From an uncultured Collinsella sp. (GTDB lineage: Bacteria > Actinomycetota > Coriobacteriia > Coriobacteriales > Coriobacteriaceae): a stretch of 19,143 nt of DNA. Positions 1 to 6,388 of the stretch are shown one piece after another. Position numbers and translations under genes: made by a program. The DNA is taken from the NCBI GenBank assembly GCA_958348565.1, contig CATVZP010000036.1, positions 1 to 19,143 on the forward strand, in the 5' to 3' direction. Under the pieces are notes generated by a model. That model did no database searches. It was not told the DNA's origin and was given only the letters and a program-made list of their open reading frames with translations. Numbering within the stretch: position 1 is the stretch's first letter; each line of letters opens with the position of its first letter.

Positions 1-134
1 ACCTGCTGCAGGGCCAGGAGGTCATGATCAAGCAGATCGAGACCCCCGACGAGGACCCGGCAGACGCTGCCCCCGACGGCCCTTCTGACGCCCCCGACGC
101 CGTCGATGCCGCCAACCCCCTCCACATCGCCTAA
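1..134 (+). CDS. C-terminal end of an unrecognised protein
   Basis: An open frame enters from the left edge (first full codon at base 3) and ends at TAA 132-134. The visible 43 residues begin with a short stretch that could be helical (LLQGQEVMIKQIE). They continue into a tail rich in Asp, Ala and Pro (DEDPADAAPDGPSDAPDA), the kind of disordered acidic tail common at C-termini in high-GC actinobacteria. Codon use is strongly GC at the third position, like the genes that follow. Too little is visible to assign a family. A large inverted repeat starts 6 bases after the stop. Confidence 0.7.
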   Translation, partial: LLQGQEVMIKQIETPDEDPADAAPDGPSDAPDAVDAANPLHIA

Positions 135-140
135 CTTGGT

Positions 141-188
141 CGTTGGGGACGTTCTTAAACGACTAGTCAAACAAGAACGTCCCCAATG
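141..188. repeat. 16-bp inverted repeat (REP-like hairpin or terminator)
   Basis: Bases 141-156 pair with 173-188 over 16 bp with one G-T wobble; the core arms are TTGGGGACGTTCTT and AAGAACGTCCCCAA. The 16-base loop itself holds the palindrome GACTAGTC (161-168). The hairpin sits 6 bases after the preceding stop codon and could end that transcript, but no T-run follows on the plus strand. A dispersed REP-like palindrome is therefore as likely as a classical intrinsic terminator. Confidence 0.6.
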
Positions 189-234
189 ACTACTTGCGCT
201 AGAGCATAAGTCAAGCTAATAGTCAAGTTATGTC

Positions 235-244
235 TGTTTAAACA
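235..244. promoter_or_regulatory. Palindrome TGTTTAAACA, candidate operator
   Basis: Perfect 10-bp palindrome followed by AAA. Its 8-bp core GTTTAAAC recurs 164 bases downstream, also followed by AAA, in the same upstream region. Two copies in one non-coding region suggest a regulator binding pair. The regulator is unknown. Confidence 0.35.
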
Positions 245-398
245 AAATAGTGGCAGTACAAGCTCATTCGCACTTGCCTAAAATCGATATTAATGAACAG
301 CCTGCTTGTATCTGTAAAATGCGCGGCTTGATGAGCGGCGCCTTGGCGGGTAATGAGTGAAAAACCAGCAACGTAATCAACTTGTAACAAACCTAGAC

Positions 399-406
399 GT
401 TTAAAC
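399..406. promoter_or_regulatory. Palindrome GTTTAAAC, second candidate operator
   Basis: Second copy of the 8-bp palindrome, again followed by AAA. It lies about 52 bases upstream of the TATACT -10 candidate, a typical activator position. Confidence 0.35.
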
Positions 407-510
407 AAATAATGCAGCCTTTTGCAAATTTAGCGATAATTCCACAAACTAAACAGGTATACTTCCTTAATGTCGTGTAGGGAATACGTAGACAAAAAGG
501 AGGTTATGTG

Positions 511-1500
511 ATGGTAAGTATTGTTCTTGCTAGCCACGGGGACTTGGCAGCTGGAATCAAGCAGACGGGCTCGATGGTCTTTGGCGATCAGCCGTCTGTT
601 GCCGTGGTCTCGCTCGAGCCGAGCATGGGCCCCGACGACTTCCGTGCCAAGGTCGAGGAAGCAGTCGCTTCCTTCGAGGACCAGGAGCAGGTGCTCTTCC
701 TCGTTGATCTGTGGGGCGGCACGCCGTTCAACCAGATCAGCGGGCTCATCGAGGGCCACGATTCCTGGGCTATCGTCACCGGTGTCAACCTGCCTATGCT
801 CATCGAGGCATATTCGCAGCGCTTTGACGCAAAGAACACTGCACATGCGATCGCAAAACATCTCGTGACTGAGGCTAAGGCTGGCGTGCGCGTCAAGCCC
901 GAGTCTCTGGAGCCCGAGGAGAAGAAGCCGGCTGCGGCCGCCGCTGCTCCTGCAGGCGCCATCCCTCCGGGAACGGTCATCGGCGACGGGCACATCAAGA
1001 TTGCCCACGTCCGTATCGACACCCGTCTGCTGCATGGTCAGGTGGCCACCACGTGGACCAAGCAGATCAACCCCAACCGCATCATCGTGGTTTCCGACGG
1101 CGTTGCTCACGACGAGCTCCGCAAGACCATGATCGAGCAGGCTGCCCCTCCGGGAGTCCATGCCAACGTCGTGCCCATCAAGAAGATGGCCGAGGTCGTC
1201 AAGGACACGCGCTTTGGTGACACCAAGGCCATGCTGCTCTTCGAGAACCCGCAGGATCTGCTCAAGGCCATCGAGGCCGGCGTCGACATCAAGGAAGTCA
1301 ACATCGGTTCCATGGCTCACTCCAAGGGCAAGGTCGTCGTCACCAACGCCGTCGCTATGGGCGATGACGACGTTAAGACCCTCGAGGCCCTCAAGGCCAA
1401 GGGCGTCAAGTTCGAGGTCCGCAAGGTTCCTTCGGATGCCTCCGAGGATCTCGACGCCATGTTGAAGAAAGCTAAGGCCGAACTGGCCGCTCAAGCATAG
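511..1500 (+). CDS. manX: PTS mannose-family EIIAB component (ManX)
   Basis: Cytoplasmic phosphotransfer protein of a mannose-type PTS: it takes phosphate from HPr on its EIIA domain, passes it to its EIIB domain, and on to sugar entering through EIIC/EIID. Residues 1-130 are the EIIA domain with the SHG phosphorylation site at His9 and the VTGVNLPM motif near 89-96. Residues about 133-158 form an Ala/Pro-rich linker, and 163-329 the EIIB domain with the RLLHGQV site at His175. Length (329 aa) is normal for fused ManX. ATG 511 is preferred because AAAGGAGG (496-503) is 7 bases upstream; GTG 508 is in frame but too close. It heads an operon with manY and manZ and has no regulator gene beside it. 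Mannose/glucose specificity is inferred from the fused architecture and the manO neighbour. Confidence 0.95.
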   Translation: MVSIVLASHGDLAAGIKQTGSMVFGDQPSVAVVSLEPSMGPDDFRAKVEEAVASFEDQEQVLFLVDLWGGTPFNQISGLIEGHDSWAIVTGVNLPMLIEAYSQRFDAKNTAHAIAKHLVTEAKAGVRVKPESLEPEEKKPAAAAAAPAGAIPPGTVIGDGHIKIAHVRIDTRLLHGQVATTWTKQINPNRIIVVSDGVAHDELRKTMIEQAAPPGVHANVVPIKKMAEVVKDTRFGDTKAMLLFENPQDLLKAIEAGVDIKEVNIGSMAHSKGKVVVTNAVAMGDDDVKTLEALKAKGVKFEVRKVPSDASEDLDAMLKKAKAELAAQA

Positions 1501-1518
1501 TAAAGGAGGGTCCGATAC

Positions 1519-2337
1519 ATGTCTGCAATCACTATTCTGCTTGTTGCGATTGTCGCGTTGCTTGCCGGTATGGAAGGCATTCTGGATGAGTTCCAGTTCC
1601 ATCAGCCGCTCGTGGCATGCACGCTTATCGGTCTCGTAACCGGTCACCTTCAGGAGGGCATCCTCCTGGGCGGTTCGCTCCAGATGATGGCCCTTGGCTG
1701 GGCTAACGTCGGCGCCGCCGTCGCGCCTGACGCCGCTCTGGCCTCGGTCGCTTCTTCGATCATCATGGTGCTCGCCCTCAACGGCGGCGCCACTGATTCG
1801 GCCAAGGCCGTTACCGCGGCCATCGCCGTCGCCGTCCCGCTGTCGGTCGCTGGTCTGTTCCTGACCATGATCTGCCGTACCATTGCTACCGCTATCGCTC
1901 ACGCCATGGACGGTTGCGCCGAGAAGGGCGACTTCTCCGGCATCGAGCGCTGGCAGTACGCTGCTATCCTCATGCAGGGCCTTCGTATCGCCATCCCGGC
2001 AGTACTTCTGTGCGTTATCCCGGCCGAGGCTGTTACCAACGCGCTTAACGCTATGCCCGACTGGCTGTCCGGCGGCATGGCCGTCGGCGGCGGCATGGTC
2101 GCTTCCGTCGGTTACGCCATGGTCATCAACATGATGGCCACCAAGGAGACCTGGCCGTTCTTCATCCTCGGCTTTGTCCTTGCTGCCATCCCTCAGCTCA
2201 CGCTGATCGCCCTTGGCCTCATCGGCATCTCCCTTGCCCTCATCTACCTTGGTCTTAAGGATCTGGCCAAGCAGGGTGGCGGCACGGGCGGTGGCTCCGG
2301 CGACCCGCTCGGCGACATTCTGAACGATTACGAGTAG
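1519..2337 (+). CDS. manY: PTS mannose-family EIIC permease (ManY)
   Basis: Membrane permease subunit that forms the sugar channel with EIID. The 272-aa protein is almost wholly hydrophobic, opening with a membrane segment (TILLVAIVALLAGMEG), followed by the EIIC pattern of GxxTGxxxxGxxxGGxLQMMALGWANVGAAVAPD. The C-terminus is a Gly/Ser-rich cytoplasmic tail (about residues 254-272). AAAGGAGGG lies at 1502-1510, a good distance from ATG 1519. The gene begins 18 bases after manX and ends 16 bases before manZ, so it is clearly co-transcribed. The residues around DEFQFHQP are typical of ManY rather than of AgaC or LevF types. Confidence 0.95.
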   Translation: MSAITILLVAIVALLAGMEGILDEFQFHQPLVACTLIGLVTGHLQEGILLGGSLQMMALGWANVGAAVAPDAALASVASSIIMVLALNGGATDSAKAVTAAIAVAVPLSVAGLFLTMICRTIATAIAHAMDGCAEKGDFSGIERWQYAAILMQGLRIAIPAVLLCVIPAEAVTNALNAMPDWLSGGMAVGGGMVASVGYAMVINMMATKETWPFFILGFVLAAIPQLTLIALGLIGISLALIYLGLKDLAKQGGGTGGGSGDPLGDILNDYE

Positions 2338-2353
2338 GAGGGGAGTGATACAT

Positions 2354-3274
2354 ATGGCAGAGAACAAGATTCAGCTCACCAAGGCTGACCGTAAGAAGGT
2401 TTGCTTCCGTCATCAGTTCCTTCAGGGCTCGTGGAACTACGAGCGTATGCAGAACGGCGGCTGGTGCTTCGCAATGATCCCTGCGATCAAGAAGCTCTAC
2501 ACCAGCAAGGATGACCAGATTGCCGCTCTTAAGCGCCACCTGGAGTTCTATAACACCCACCCCTATGTTTCCGCCCCCGTCATTGGCGTTACCCTCGCCC
2601 TCGAGGAGGAGCGCGCCAACGGTGCTCCGATCGATGACGTCGCCATCCAGGGCGTCAAGGTCGGTATGATGGGCCCGCTCGCCGGCGTCGGTGACCCCGT
2701 CTTCTGGTTCACCCTTCGCCCGATTCTGGGCGCTCTGGGCGCTTCCCTGGCCATGTCCGGCAGCATCGTCGGTCCGCTGCTGTTCTTCTTCGCGTGGAAC
2801 ATCATCCGTTACGCTTTCCTGTGGTACACGCAGGAGTTTGGCTACAAGGTCGGCTCCTCCATCGCCAAGGACCTCTCCGGTGGTCTGATGGGCAAGGTCA
2901 CCGAGGGCGCTTCCATCCTGGGTATGTTCATCATCGGTGCCCTGGTCGAGCGCTGGGTGTCCATTTCCTTCACCCCGATCGTCTCCACGGTCAAGCAGTC
3001 TGCTGGCGCCTTTATCGACTGGGCTAGCCTGCCCTCCGGTTCCGAGGGTATCAAGGAAGCGCTGACGATGTACAACTCCGTCGGTGCTACCGCCCTTGAT
3101 CAGATGAAGGTCACCACGCTTCAGGCCAACCTCGATCAGCTCATCCCCGGCCTTGCCGCCGTGTGCCTGACCCTGCTGGTCTGCAAGCTCCTCAAGAAGA
3201 AGGTCAGCCCGATCGTCATCATCCTGGCTCTCTTCGCCGTCGGCATCATCGGTCGCTTCTGCGGCTTCATGTAA
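2354..3274 (+). CDS. manZ: PTS mannose-family EIID component (ManZ)
   Basis: Partner membrane subunit of ManY. The N-terminal part holds the EIID signature FLQGSWNYERMQNGGW (about residues 22-37), followed by an amphipathic region facing the cytoplasm. The conserved GPLAGVGDPVFW segment sits near 107-118, and hydrophobic segments dominate the rest, ending with two membrane helices. The length of 306 aa is normal. ATG 2354 is chosen over GTG 2345 because the Shine-Dalgarno AGGAGGGGA (2336-2344) overlaps the manY stop and is 9 bases from the ATG. The stop codon is followed 56 bases later by a hairpin that may cut transcription before manO. Confidence 0.95.
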   Translation: MAENKIQLTKADRKKVCFRHQFLQGSWNYERMQNGGWCFAMIPAIKKLYTSKDDQIAALKRHLEFYNTHPYVSAPVIGVTLALEEERANGAPIDDVAIQGVKVGMMGPLAGVGDPVFWFTLRPILGALGASLAMSGSIVGPLLFFFAWNIIRYAFLWYTQEFGYKVGSSIAKDLSGGLMGKVTEGASILGMFIIGALVERWVSISFTPIVSTVKQSAGAFIDWASLPSGSEGIKEALTMYNSVGATALDQMKVTTLQANLDQLIPGLAAVCLTLLVCKLLKKKVSPIVIILALFAVGIIGRFCGFM

Positions 3275-3330
3275 GCACGCTTCGGCTTAAGACCGAGAAT
3301 TGCTAGGTAAGGGCTTTTGAGCCATTGAAA

Positions 3331-3376
3331 CGGACCGCACCCGGTGGGTACACTGGATGCGGTCCGATTGTTTTTA
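3331..3376 (+). terminator. Hairpin with T-run between manZ and manO
   Basis: CGGACCGCA (3331-3339) pairs with TGCGGTCCG (3358-3366). An inner 6-bp stem (3341-3346 with 3351-3356, one G-T pair) extends it past one mismatch. ATTGTTTTTA follows. This is a good intrinsic terminator placed after the three PTS genes. Since manO begins 19 bases later with no obvious promoter of its own, it probably acts as a partial terminator that lowers manO expression. Confidence 0.75.
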
Positions 3377-3394
3377 TTGGAGGGCGAGGCGCGT

Positions 3395-3793
3395 ATGGCG
3401 CAATCTCAGAACAGCACGGTCGATCTGGCAACGCCGGCAACCTGCCTGATGGGGCTTACCAGCCACGGTAACGTGATGGTGGGCAATAAGGCGTTTGAGT
3501 ACTATAACGAGCGCAATCCCGAGGATTATATTCAAATCCCGTGGGACGAGGTCGACTATATTGCCGCCGAGGTTTTGCGCGGCACCAAGAAGATTACGCG
3601 TTTTGCCATCTTCACCAAGGACAACGGTCACTTTACGTTTTCGACGCGCGACGACAAAGAGACGCTTCGCGCGGTCCGCAAGTACGTCGACGAGGATAAG
3701 CTCGTGCGTTCGCCCGACTTTATCGATGTGACGGCCAAGGGCGCCAAGAGCATCCCCGCTGCCATCAAGAGCCTTTTCCACAGAGACAGCTAA
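3395..3793 (+). CDS. manO: ManO / DUF956 family protein
   Basis: Small cytoplasmic protein (132 aa) matching the DUF956 family, found almost only beside mannose-type PTS operons and called ManO; its precise role is not established, though regulation of the PTS is assumed. Visible landmarks are TCLMGLTSHGNVMVGNKAFEYYN at about 18-40, IPWDEVDYIAAEV at 49-61 and FAIFTKDNGHFTFSTRD at 71-87, followed by a helical C-terminus. ATG 3395 is preferred, with GGAGGG at 3379-3384. An in-frame GTG at 3344 lies inside the preceding hairpin and is unlikely. The gene is followed by a strong terminator and ends the operon. Confidence 0.88.
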   Translation: MAQSQNSTVDLATPATCLMGLTSHGNVMVGNKAFEYYNERNPEDYIQIPWDEVDYIAAEVLRGTKKITRFAIFTKDNGHFTFSTRDDKETLRAVRKYVDEDKLVRSPDFIDVTAKGAKSIPAAIKSLFHRDS

Positions 3794-3811
3794 TCGTTGG
3801 CGATAGATGGC

Positions 3812-3861
3812 GGAAAATGCATCCCGGAATTTGTTCTCATTCCGGGATGCATTTTCCTTTT
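3812..3861. terminator. Strong intrinsic terminator after manO
   Basis: A perfect 19-bp stem: 3812-3830 (beginning GGAAAATGCATCCC) pairs with 3839-3857 around the 8-base loop TTGTTCTC, followed by TTTT. The arm composition (AAAA on one side, TTTT on the other) lets it work in both directions. It ends the man operon 18 bases after the manO stop. Confidence 0.92.
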
Positions 3862-3983
3862 GAGGGCCAGTTGGGAAAGCTTGTCCCATTATTTCGCGTT
3901 ATTCCGGGTTATTCTTTCCGATATTGAGGATTGCCCTCGGAAACTATTCGCTATAGAGCCTTCTCGATGAGTGGCCATGCGCT

Positions 3984-4012
3984 ACATGGCAAAGGGGTAA
4001 ATCTGCTACACT
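3984..4012 (+). promoter_or_regulatory. Probable promoter of tRNA-Arg
   Basis: A -10 like hexamer TACACT lies at 4007-4012, 10 bases before the tRNA. The -35 region (around 3984-3990, ACATGGC) is poor. Position relative to the tRNA is the main support. Confidence 0.4.
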
Positions 4013-4022
4013 AGTACAACAT

Positions 4023-4098
4023 GCCTCCGTAGCTCAGGGGATAGAGCACCGCTCTCCTAAAGCGGGTGTCGACGGTTCGAATCCGCCCGGGGGCACCA
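4023..4098 (+). tRNA. tRNA-Arg (anticodon CCT)
   Basis: Full cloverleaf: acceptor GCCTCCG (4023-4029) pairs with CGGGGGC (4088-4094), the D arm is GCTC...GAGC, the anticodon stem CCGCT/AGCGG encloses CTCCTAA with anticodon CCT, and the T loop is TTCGAAT. CCA is encoded (4096-4098). The T stem (GACGG with CCGCC) has one A-C mismatch, a mild oddity. A Rho-independent hairpin follows. The last 23 bases, from the T loop to CCA, are duplicated 129 bases downstream. Confidence 0.95.
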
Positions 4099-4153
4099 GG
4101 GAATATGACGGCGTCGCGGGAGCGGCGCCGTTTCTGGTTTGCGGGGGCCGCCG
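4076..4153 (+). repeat. 78-bp direct repeat, copy 1 (tRNA 3' end plus terminator)
   Basis: Bases 4076-4153 are identical to 4205-4282. This copy begins at the T loop of tRNA-Arg and includes the CCA end, the terminator hairpin and 20 further bases. Repeats that begin inside the 3' end of a tRNA gene are the usual trace of site-specific integration, but only 129 bp separate the two copies. Confidence 0.95.
4108..4136 (+). terminator. Terminator of tRNA-Arg
   Basis: ACGGCGTCG (4108-4116) pairs with CGGCGCCGT (4123-4131), 9 bp with one G-T pair and a 6-base loop, followed by TTTCTGGTTT. The same hairpin is repeated at 4237-4260 within the downstream duplicate. Confidence 0.7.
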
Positions 4154-4164
4154 GCGGATGCGGG

Positions 4165-4178
4165 CCGTCGACACCCGC
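4165..4178 (-). repeat. Inverted 14-base copy of the tRNA variable/T-stem region
   Basis: CCGTCGACACCCGC at 4165-4178 is the exact reverse complement of tRNA bases 4062-4075, the segment that immediately precedes the direct-repeat start at 4076. The tRNA fragment therefore occurs inverted between the two direct repeats. Confidence 0.8.
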
Positions 4179-4204
4179 GCCACCAATTTCCCCGCGGGGG
4201 AGTT

Positions 4205-4282
4205 TTCGAATCCGCCCGGGGGCACCAGGGAATATGACGGCGTCGCGGGAGCGGCGCCGTTTCTGGTTTGCGGGGGCCGCCG
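4205..4282 (+). repeat. 78-bp direct repeat, copy 2 (orphan tRNA 3' end)
   Basis: Perfect copy of 4076-4153, holding the T loop to CCA of tRNA-Arg and the terminator hairpin without the tRNA 5' half. It lies 35 bases from the end of the alcohol dehydrogenase pseudogene. It may be a relic attachment site or a small tandem duplication. Confidence 0.95.
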
Positions 4283-4316
4283 TGCTGCTCGCCCGTGGGG
4301 GACTGGCATCTGTTTC

Positions 4317-5517
4317 CTAGAGTGCGCTGCGGTAAATCTTTCTCGCGTTGTCCAGCGTGAGCTTCCTGAAGCTGCCGAAGAGCTCTCCGCGGTTGATCTT
4401 GAGGCCCGGAATCATCTTTTCGATATCGTCCTCGGTGACTCCGAACTCCGATAGCGCGCGCGGCATTCCCAGCGAGACGAAGAAATCCTGCAGCTCGTCG
4501 ATGGTCGCTTCGACCGCGTACTCGATTGCCTGCTCGGGGGTTACCTCCACATCGAGCTCGTCCGCGTCCGAATCGATGGGTTCGATGCCAAGGGCCTGGG
4601 CGCTGAACTCCAGGAAGCGCTCAGGGTGCTCTCGCCATACGTAGCGCATCCAGGCGGGGAAGATGACGGCGAGGCCGGCGCCGTGCGTGATCTTGGTGTC
4701 CAGTGCGGATAGCTCGTGCTCAAGGCCGCGGCAGGTCCAATCGCCGTCGCGCAGGGCGTTATGGGCGAGCGTACCCACCCACATGATCTCGGCGCGGGCG
4801 TCGTAGTCATCGGGGTTCTCCATCACCTTGGGCGCCGCCTCCCTCGCGGCGCGCACTAGCCCGCAGGCGATGTTGTCGGTTACGCCCACGGCGGGCTCGC
4901 CGGAGAAGAGTCGCTCCATGATATGGGCGATCATGTCGGTCACTCCCGCGGCGGTCTGGCAGGCGGGCAGGCTGAAGGTCAGCTCCGGGTCGAGGAAGGC
5001 GATGGCCGGGCGGTTGAGGTCCGTGTTAATGCTGCATTTGAGGTGCTCCTCGTCGTTGCTGATAACGCAGGAGTTAGAGGCCTCGGAACCGGATGCGGGG
5101 ATGGTCACCACGCAGGCGACGTCGATGCGGTCGGCGGGAACGGCGCGCTTGCGGAAGAAGTCCCATACGTCGCCGTCGTATACCGCCCCAGTGCGATGGC
5201 CTTCGCGCAGTCCATGACGGAGCCGCCGCCCACGGGCAGGATGATGTCGGCGTCGTTTGCCCGTGCGAGCTCGACGCCTTCTCGTGCCAAGCCTATTTCG
5301 GGGTTTGGACGCACCCCTCCAAGCCCGATGTGCTCCACGCCCGCGGCATCGAGCGATGCCCTCACGCGGACGAGCGTTCCGCAGCGAACTGCGGAACCCC
5401 TGCCGTAGACAATGAGCGCTCAGCGGTAGCCGGAGGCGGACAGAGTCCCCCAACCTTGTCGGTCGCTTTTCGCCCAAAGACAAAGCGGGTGGGGGAGTAG
5501 AAGGAGAAATCGTTCAT
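4317..5517 (-). pseudogene. Iron-containing alcohol dehydrogenase, frameshifted
   Basis: The conceptual protein of about 400 aa is a butanol-dehydrogenase-type (YqhD/BdhA-like) Fe-ADH, which would reduce aldehydes with NAD(P)H in the cytoplasm. It starts at the minus-strand ATG 5517-5515 with MNDFSFYSPTRFVFGRKATDKVG. The dinucleotide motif GGGSVMDCAKAIA and the metal-ligand region (GVTDMIAHIMERL, GLEHELSA, KITHGAG) are intact. Three lesions break it: one base missing in the C-run 5447-5451, an in-frame TGA at 5422-5420, and one base missing in the C-run 5186-5189. Adding two bases restores an exact reading frame to TAG 4319-4317. The stop codon makes sequencing error alone an incomplete explanation. 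It lies convergent to the tRNA and its duplicate. Confidence 0.88.
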
Positions 5518-5541
5518 GGAGCTCCAATCTGGCGTTTCGCC

Positions 5542-5907
5542 CTACATGCGCGGAGGAGTTTTTCGGGCGCATCGCCTGCGTTCGCGTCGCAATCTCGGCG
5601 GCGCGGTGCGGTCCGTGGATTCCATCGTATCGCCCGCGGCACCCCTTACCGACGATTGAGGCGAGTCTGCATTTCGCGGCGCGACGTCCACCTGGCGGAC
5701 GATATCCGTTCGCGACACGTGGCCGTCCCGGTCGCAATAGCGTATGCGCACCGGGTTGCCGAGATGGGCCTGCGACCCCTTCTCCTGATGCGAGCGCGCG
5801 AGACGGGCGAGCAGCGGCGCGAGCACCTGCTCGACCGTCTCCTCCCGATACCACGCCGCCACGGGCAACCCGTTCACGTCAAACCCGTACGTTCGCCATG
5901 CCATTCG
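5542..5907 (-). pseudogene. Relic with N-terminus resembling a P-loop nucleoside/sugar kinase
   Basis: The minus strand from ATG 5907 reads MAWRTYGFDVNGLPVAAWYR and then EETVEQVLAPLLARLARSHQEKG. This resembles the opening of bacterial nucleoside/nucleotide kinase-family proteins (FxVNG, then ETVE and PLL) just before the Walker A motif. No P-loop follows: after about residue 43 the sequence changes to HLGNPVRIRYCDRDGHVSRTDIV, which I cannot place with confidence, and ends at 5542. The open frame also continues upstream to 6084 into duplicated regulatory DNA, so openness alone is not evidence here. I read it as a truncated relic, possibly two fragments joined. Family assignment is from memory of the motif and is weak. 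Confidence 0.3.
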
Positions 5908-5984
5908 CCTCGCCGCCTTCGCCGAACGAAACCGCGTATCCAGACCGCCGGTCCCCCACCCAGCACTTCGACGAGCCTTCGCGC

Positions 5985-6198
5985 TCACTTCTGCGGTCGG
6001 GATGCGCCCGCGAGGCGCTCGGCAGGCAGCGCCATTTCCGCTCGCTGTGTCGAGCGCGAGTGTCGAGAAGTCGCCATATGCCACTCAGATGTAGCATGGA
6101 GTGCCGAAGCGCACGCGCCCGTGACGAAACACTGGCGCCAACCCGTTCCGCGCACCACCCCGCCCGTAAGGTGTGTGGCGAAAGGAGGACCAGCCGCA
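5985..6198 (+). repeat. Upstream region of regulator, copy A (degraded)
   Basis: This segment aligns with 10818-11034, the upstream region of the intact levR-like gene. Shared blocks include GAGGCGCTCGGC, CGCTCGCTGTGTCGAGCGC, CATGGAGTGCCGAAG, CACCCCGCCCGTAAGGTGT and the ribosome site CGAAAGGAGGACCAGCCGC. The promoter equivalent to TTGCCA-N16-TATCAT of copy B is TCGCCA-N15-TAGCAT here (6071-6097), that is, weakened in both hexamers and in spacing. Confidence 0.85.
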
Positions 6199-6388
6199 TG
6201 AACATCCCCGAGACACAGAGCCTACCTCGATCGCATTCCGCACGAGCTTCTCTGACATTTCCGCCCATTACCACGTGGAGGTCCCCGTCACGGAGATCGC
6301 CTACGCATACGACTACATCAATTCCCGGCATGCCCCGCGCAGGCAGGCCACGCTGAACGACGGGTCCGCGGCCCGGCAGGACGAATGA
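6199..6388 (+). pseudogene. 190-bp internal-deletion remnant of a LevR-like regulator
   Basis: The first bases (ATGAACATCCCCGAGACACAG) equal the start of the intact gene at 11035. The last 156 bases (6233-6388) match 13633-13788 with only 6 differences, including the stop codon. Relative to the intact copy, 11 bases are missing just after the start and 2552 bases are missing between bases equivalent to 11084 and 13637, with GCAT shared at both deletion ends. The join is out of frame and would give a 52-residue nonsense peptide. The full protein is described at 11035-13788. Confidence 0.93.

Larger units (their letters stand above)
189..510 (+). promoter_or_regulatory. Long upstream region of the manX operon
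   Basis: This stretch has no credible gene and is clearly more AT-rich than its surroundings. It holds two GTTTAAAC palindromes (listed separately) and a good -10 hexamer, TATACT at 458-463 preceded by GG. No recognisable -35 lies 16-18 bases upstream of it, which fits a promoter that needs an activator. A start near 470 would leave a leader of about 40 bases before manX. The ribosome binding site AAAGGAGG is at 496-503. Confidence 0.4.

Noticed and set aside
450..510. Possible sigma-54 promoter before manX
   Set aside because: No GG-N10-GC pair with proper flanks was found. A TATACT element fits a vegetative promoter better.
430..2367. Very long minus-strand open frame (645 codons) opposite manX and manY
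   Set aside because: It is the antisense shadow of two unmistakable PTS genes in GC-rich DNA. The translation is low-complexity in Asp, Gly, His and Arg and has no start signals.
4034..4320. Open frames on both strands across the tRNA and its duplicate
   Set aside because: They translate tRNA and terminator repeats, with no protein-like features.
5516..5659. Plus-strand frame of 47 codons with a good AAGGAG site, reading SGVSPYMRGGVFRAH
   Set aside because: PYMRGG recalls the start of PrpF-type isomerases, but the rest does not follow that family. The ribosome site is the complement of dehydrogenase codons, so it may be chance. At most a relic, too weak to annotate.
5908..6084. Shared minus-strand N-terminus (M[AT]YG[DN]FST[LP]ALDTASGN) in this frame and in the frame ending at 10633
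   Set aside because: The similarity comes from the duplicated regulator promoter region. Substitutions between copies change amino acids freely, and the plus strand has the regulator promoter there.
5656..6201. Plus-strand frame of 181 codons across the relic region and promoter copy A
   Set aside because: Arg/His/Pro-rich, crosses duplicated non-coding DNA, and has no recognisable motif.
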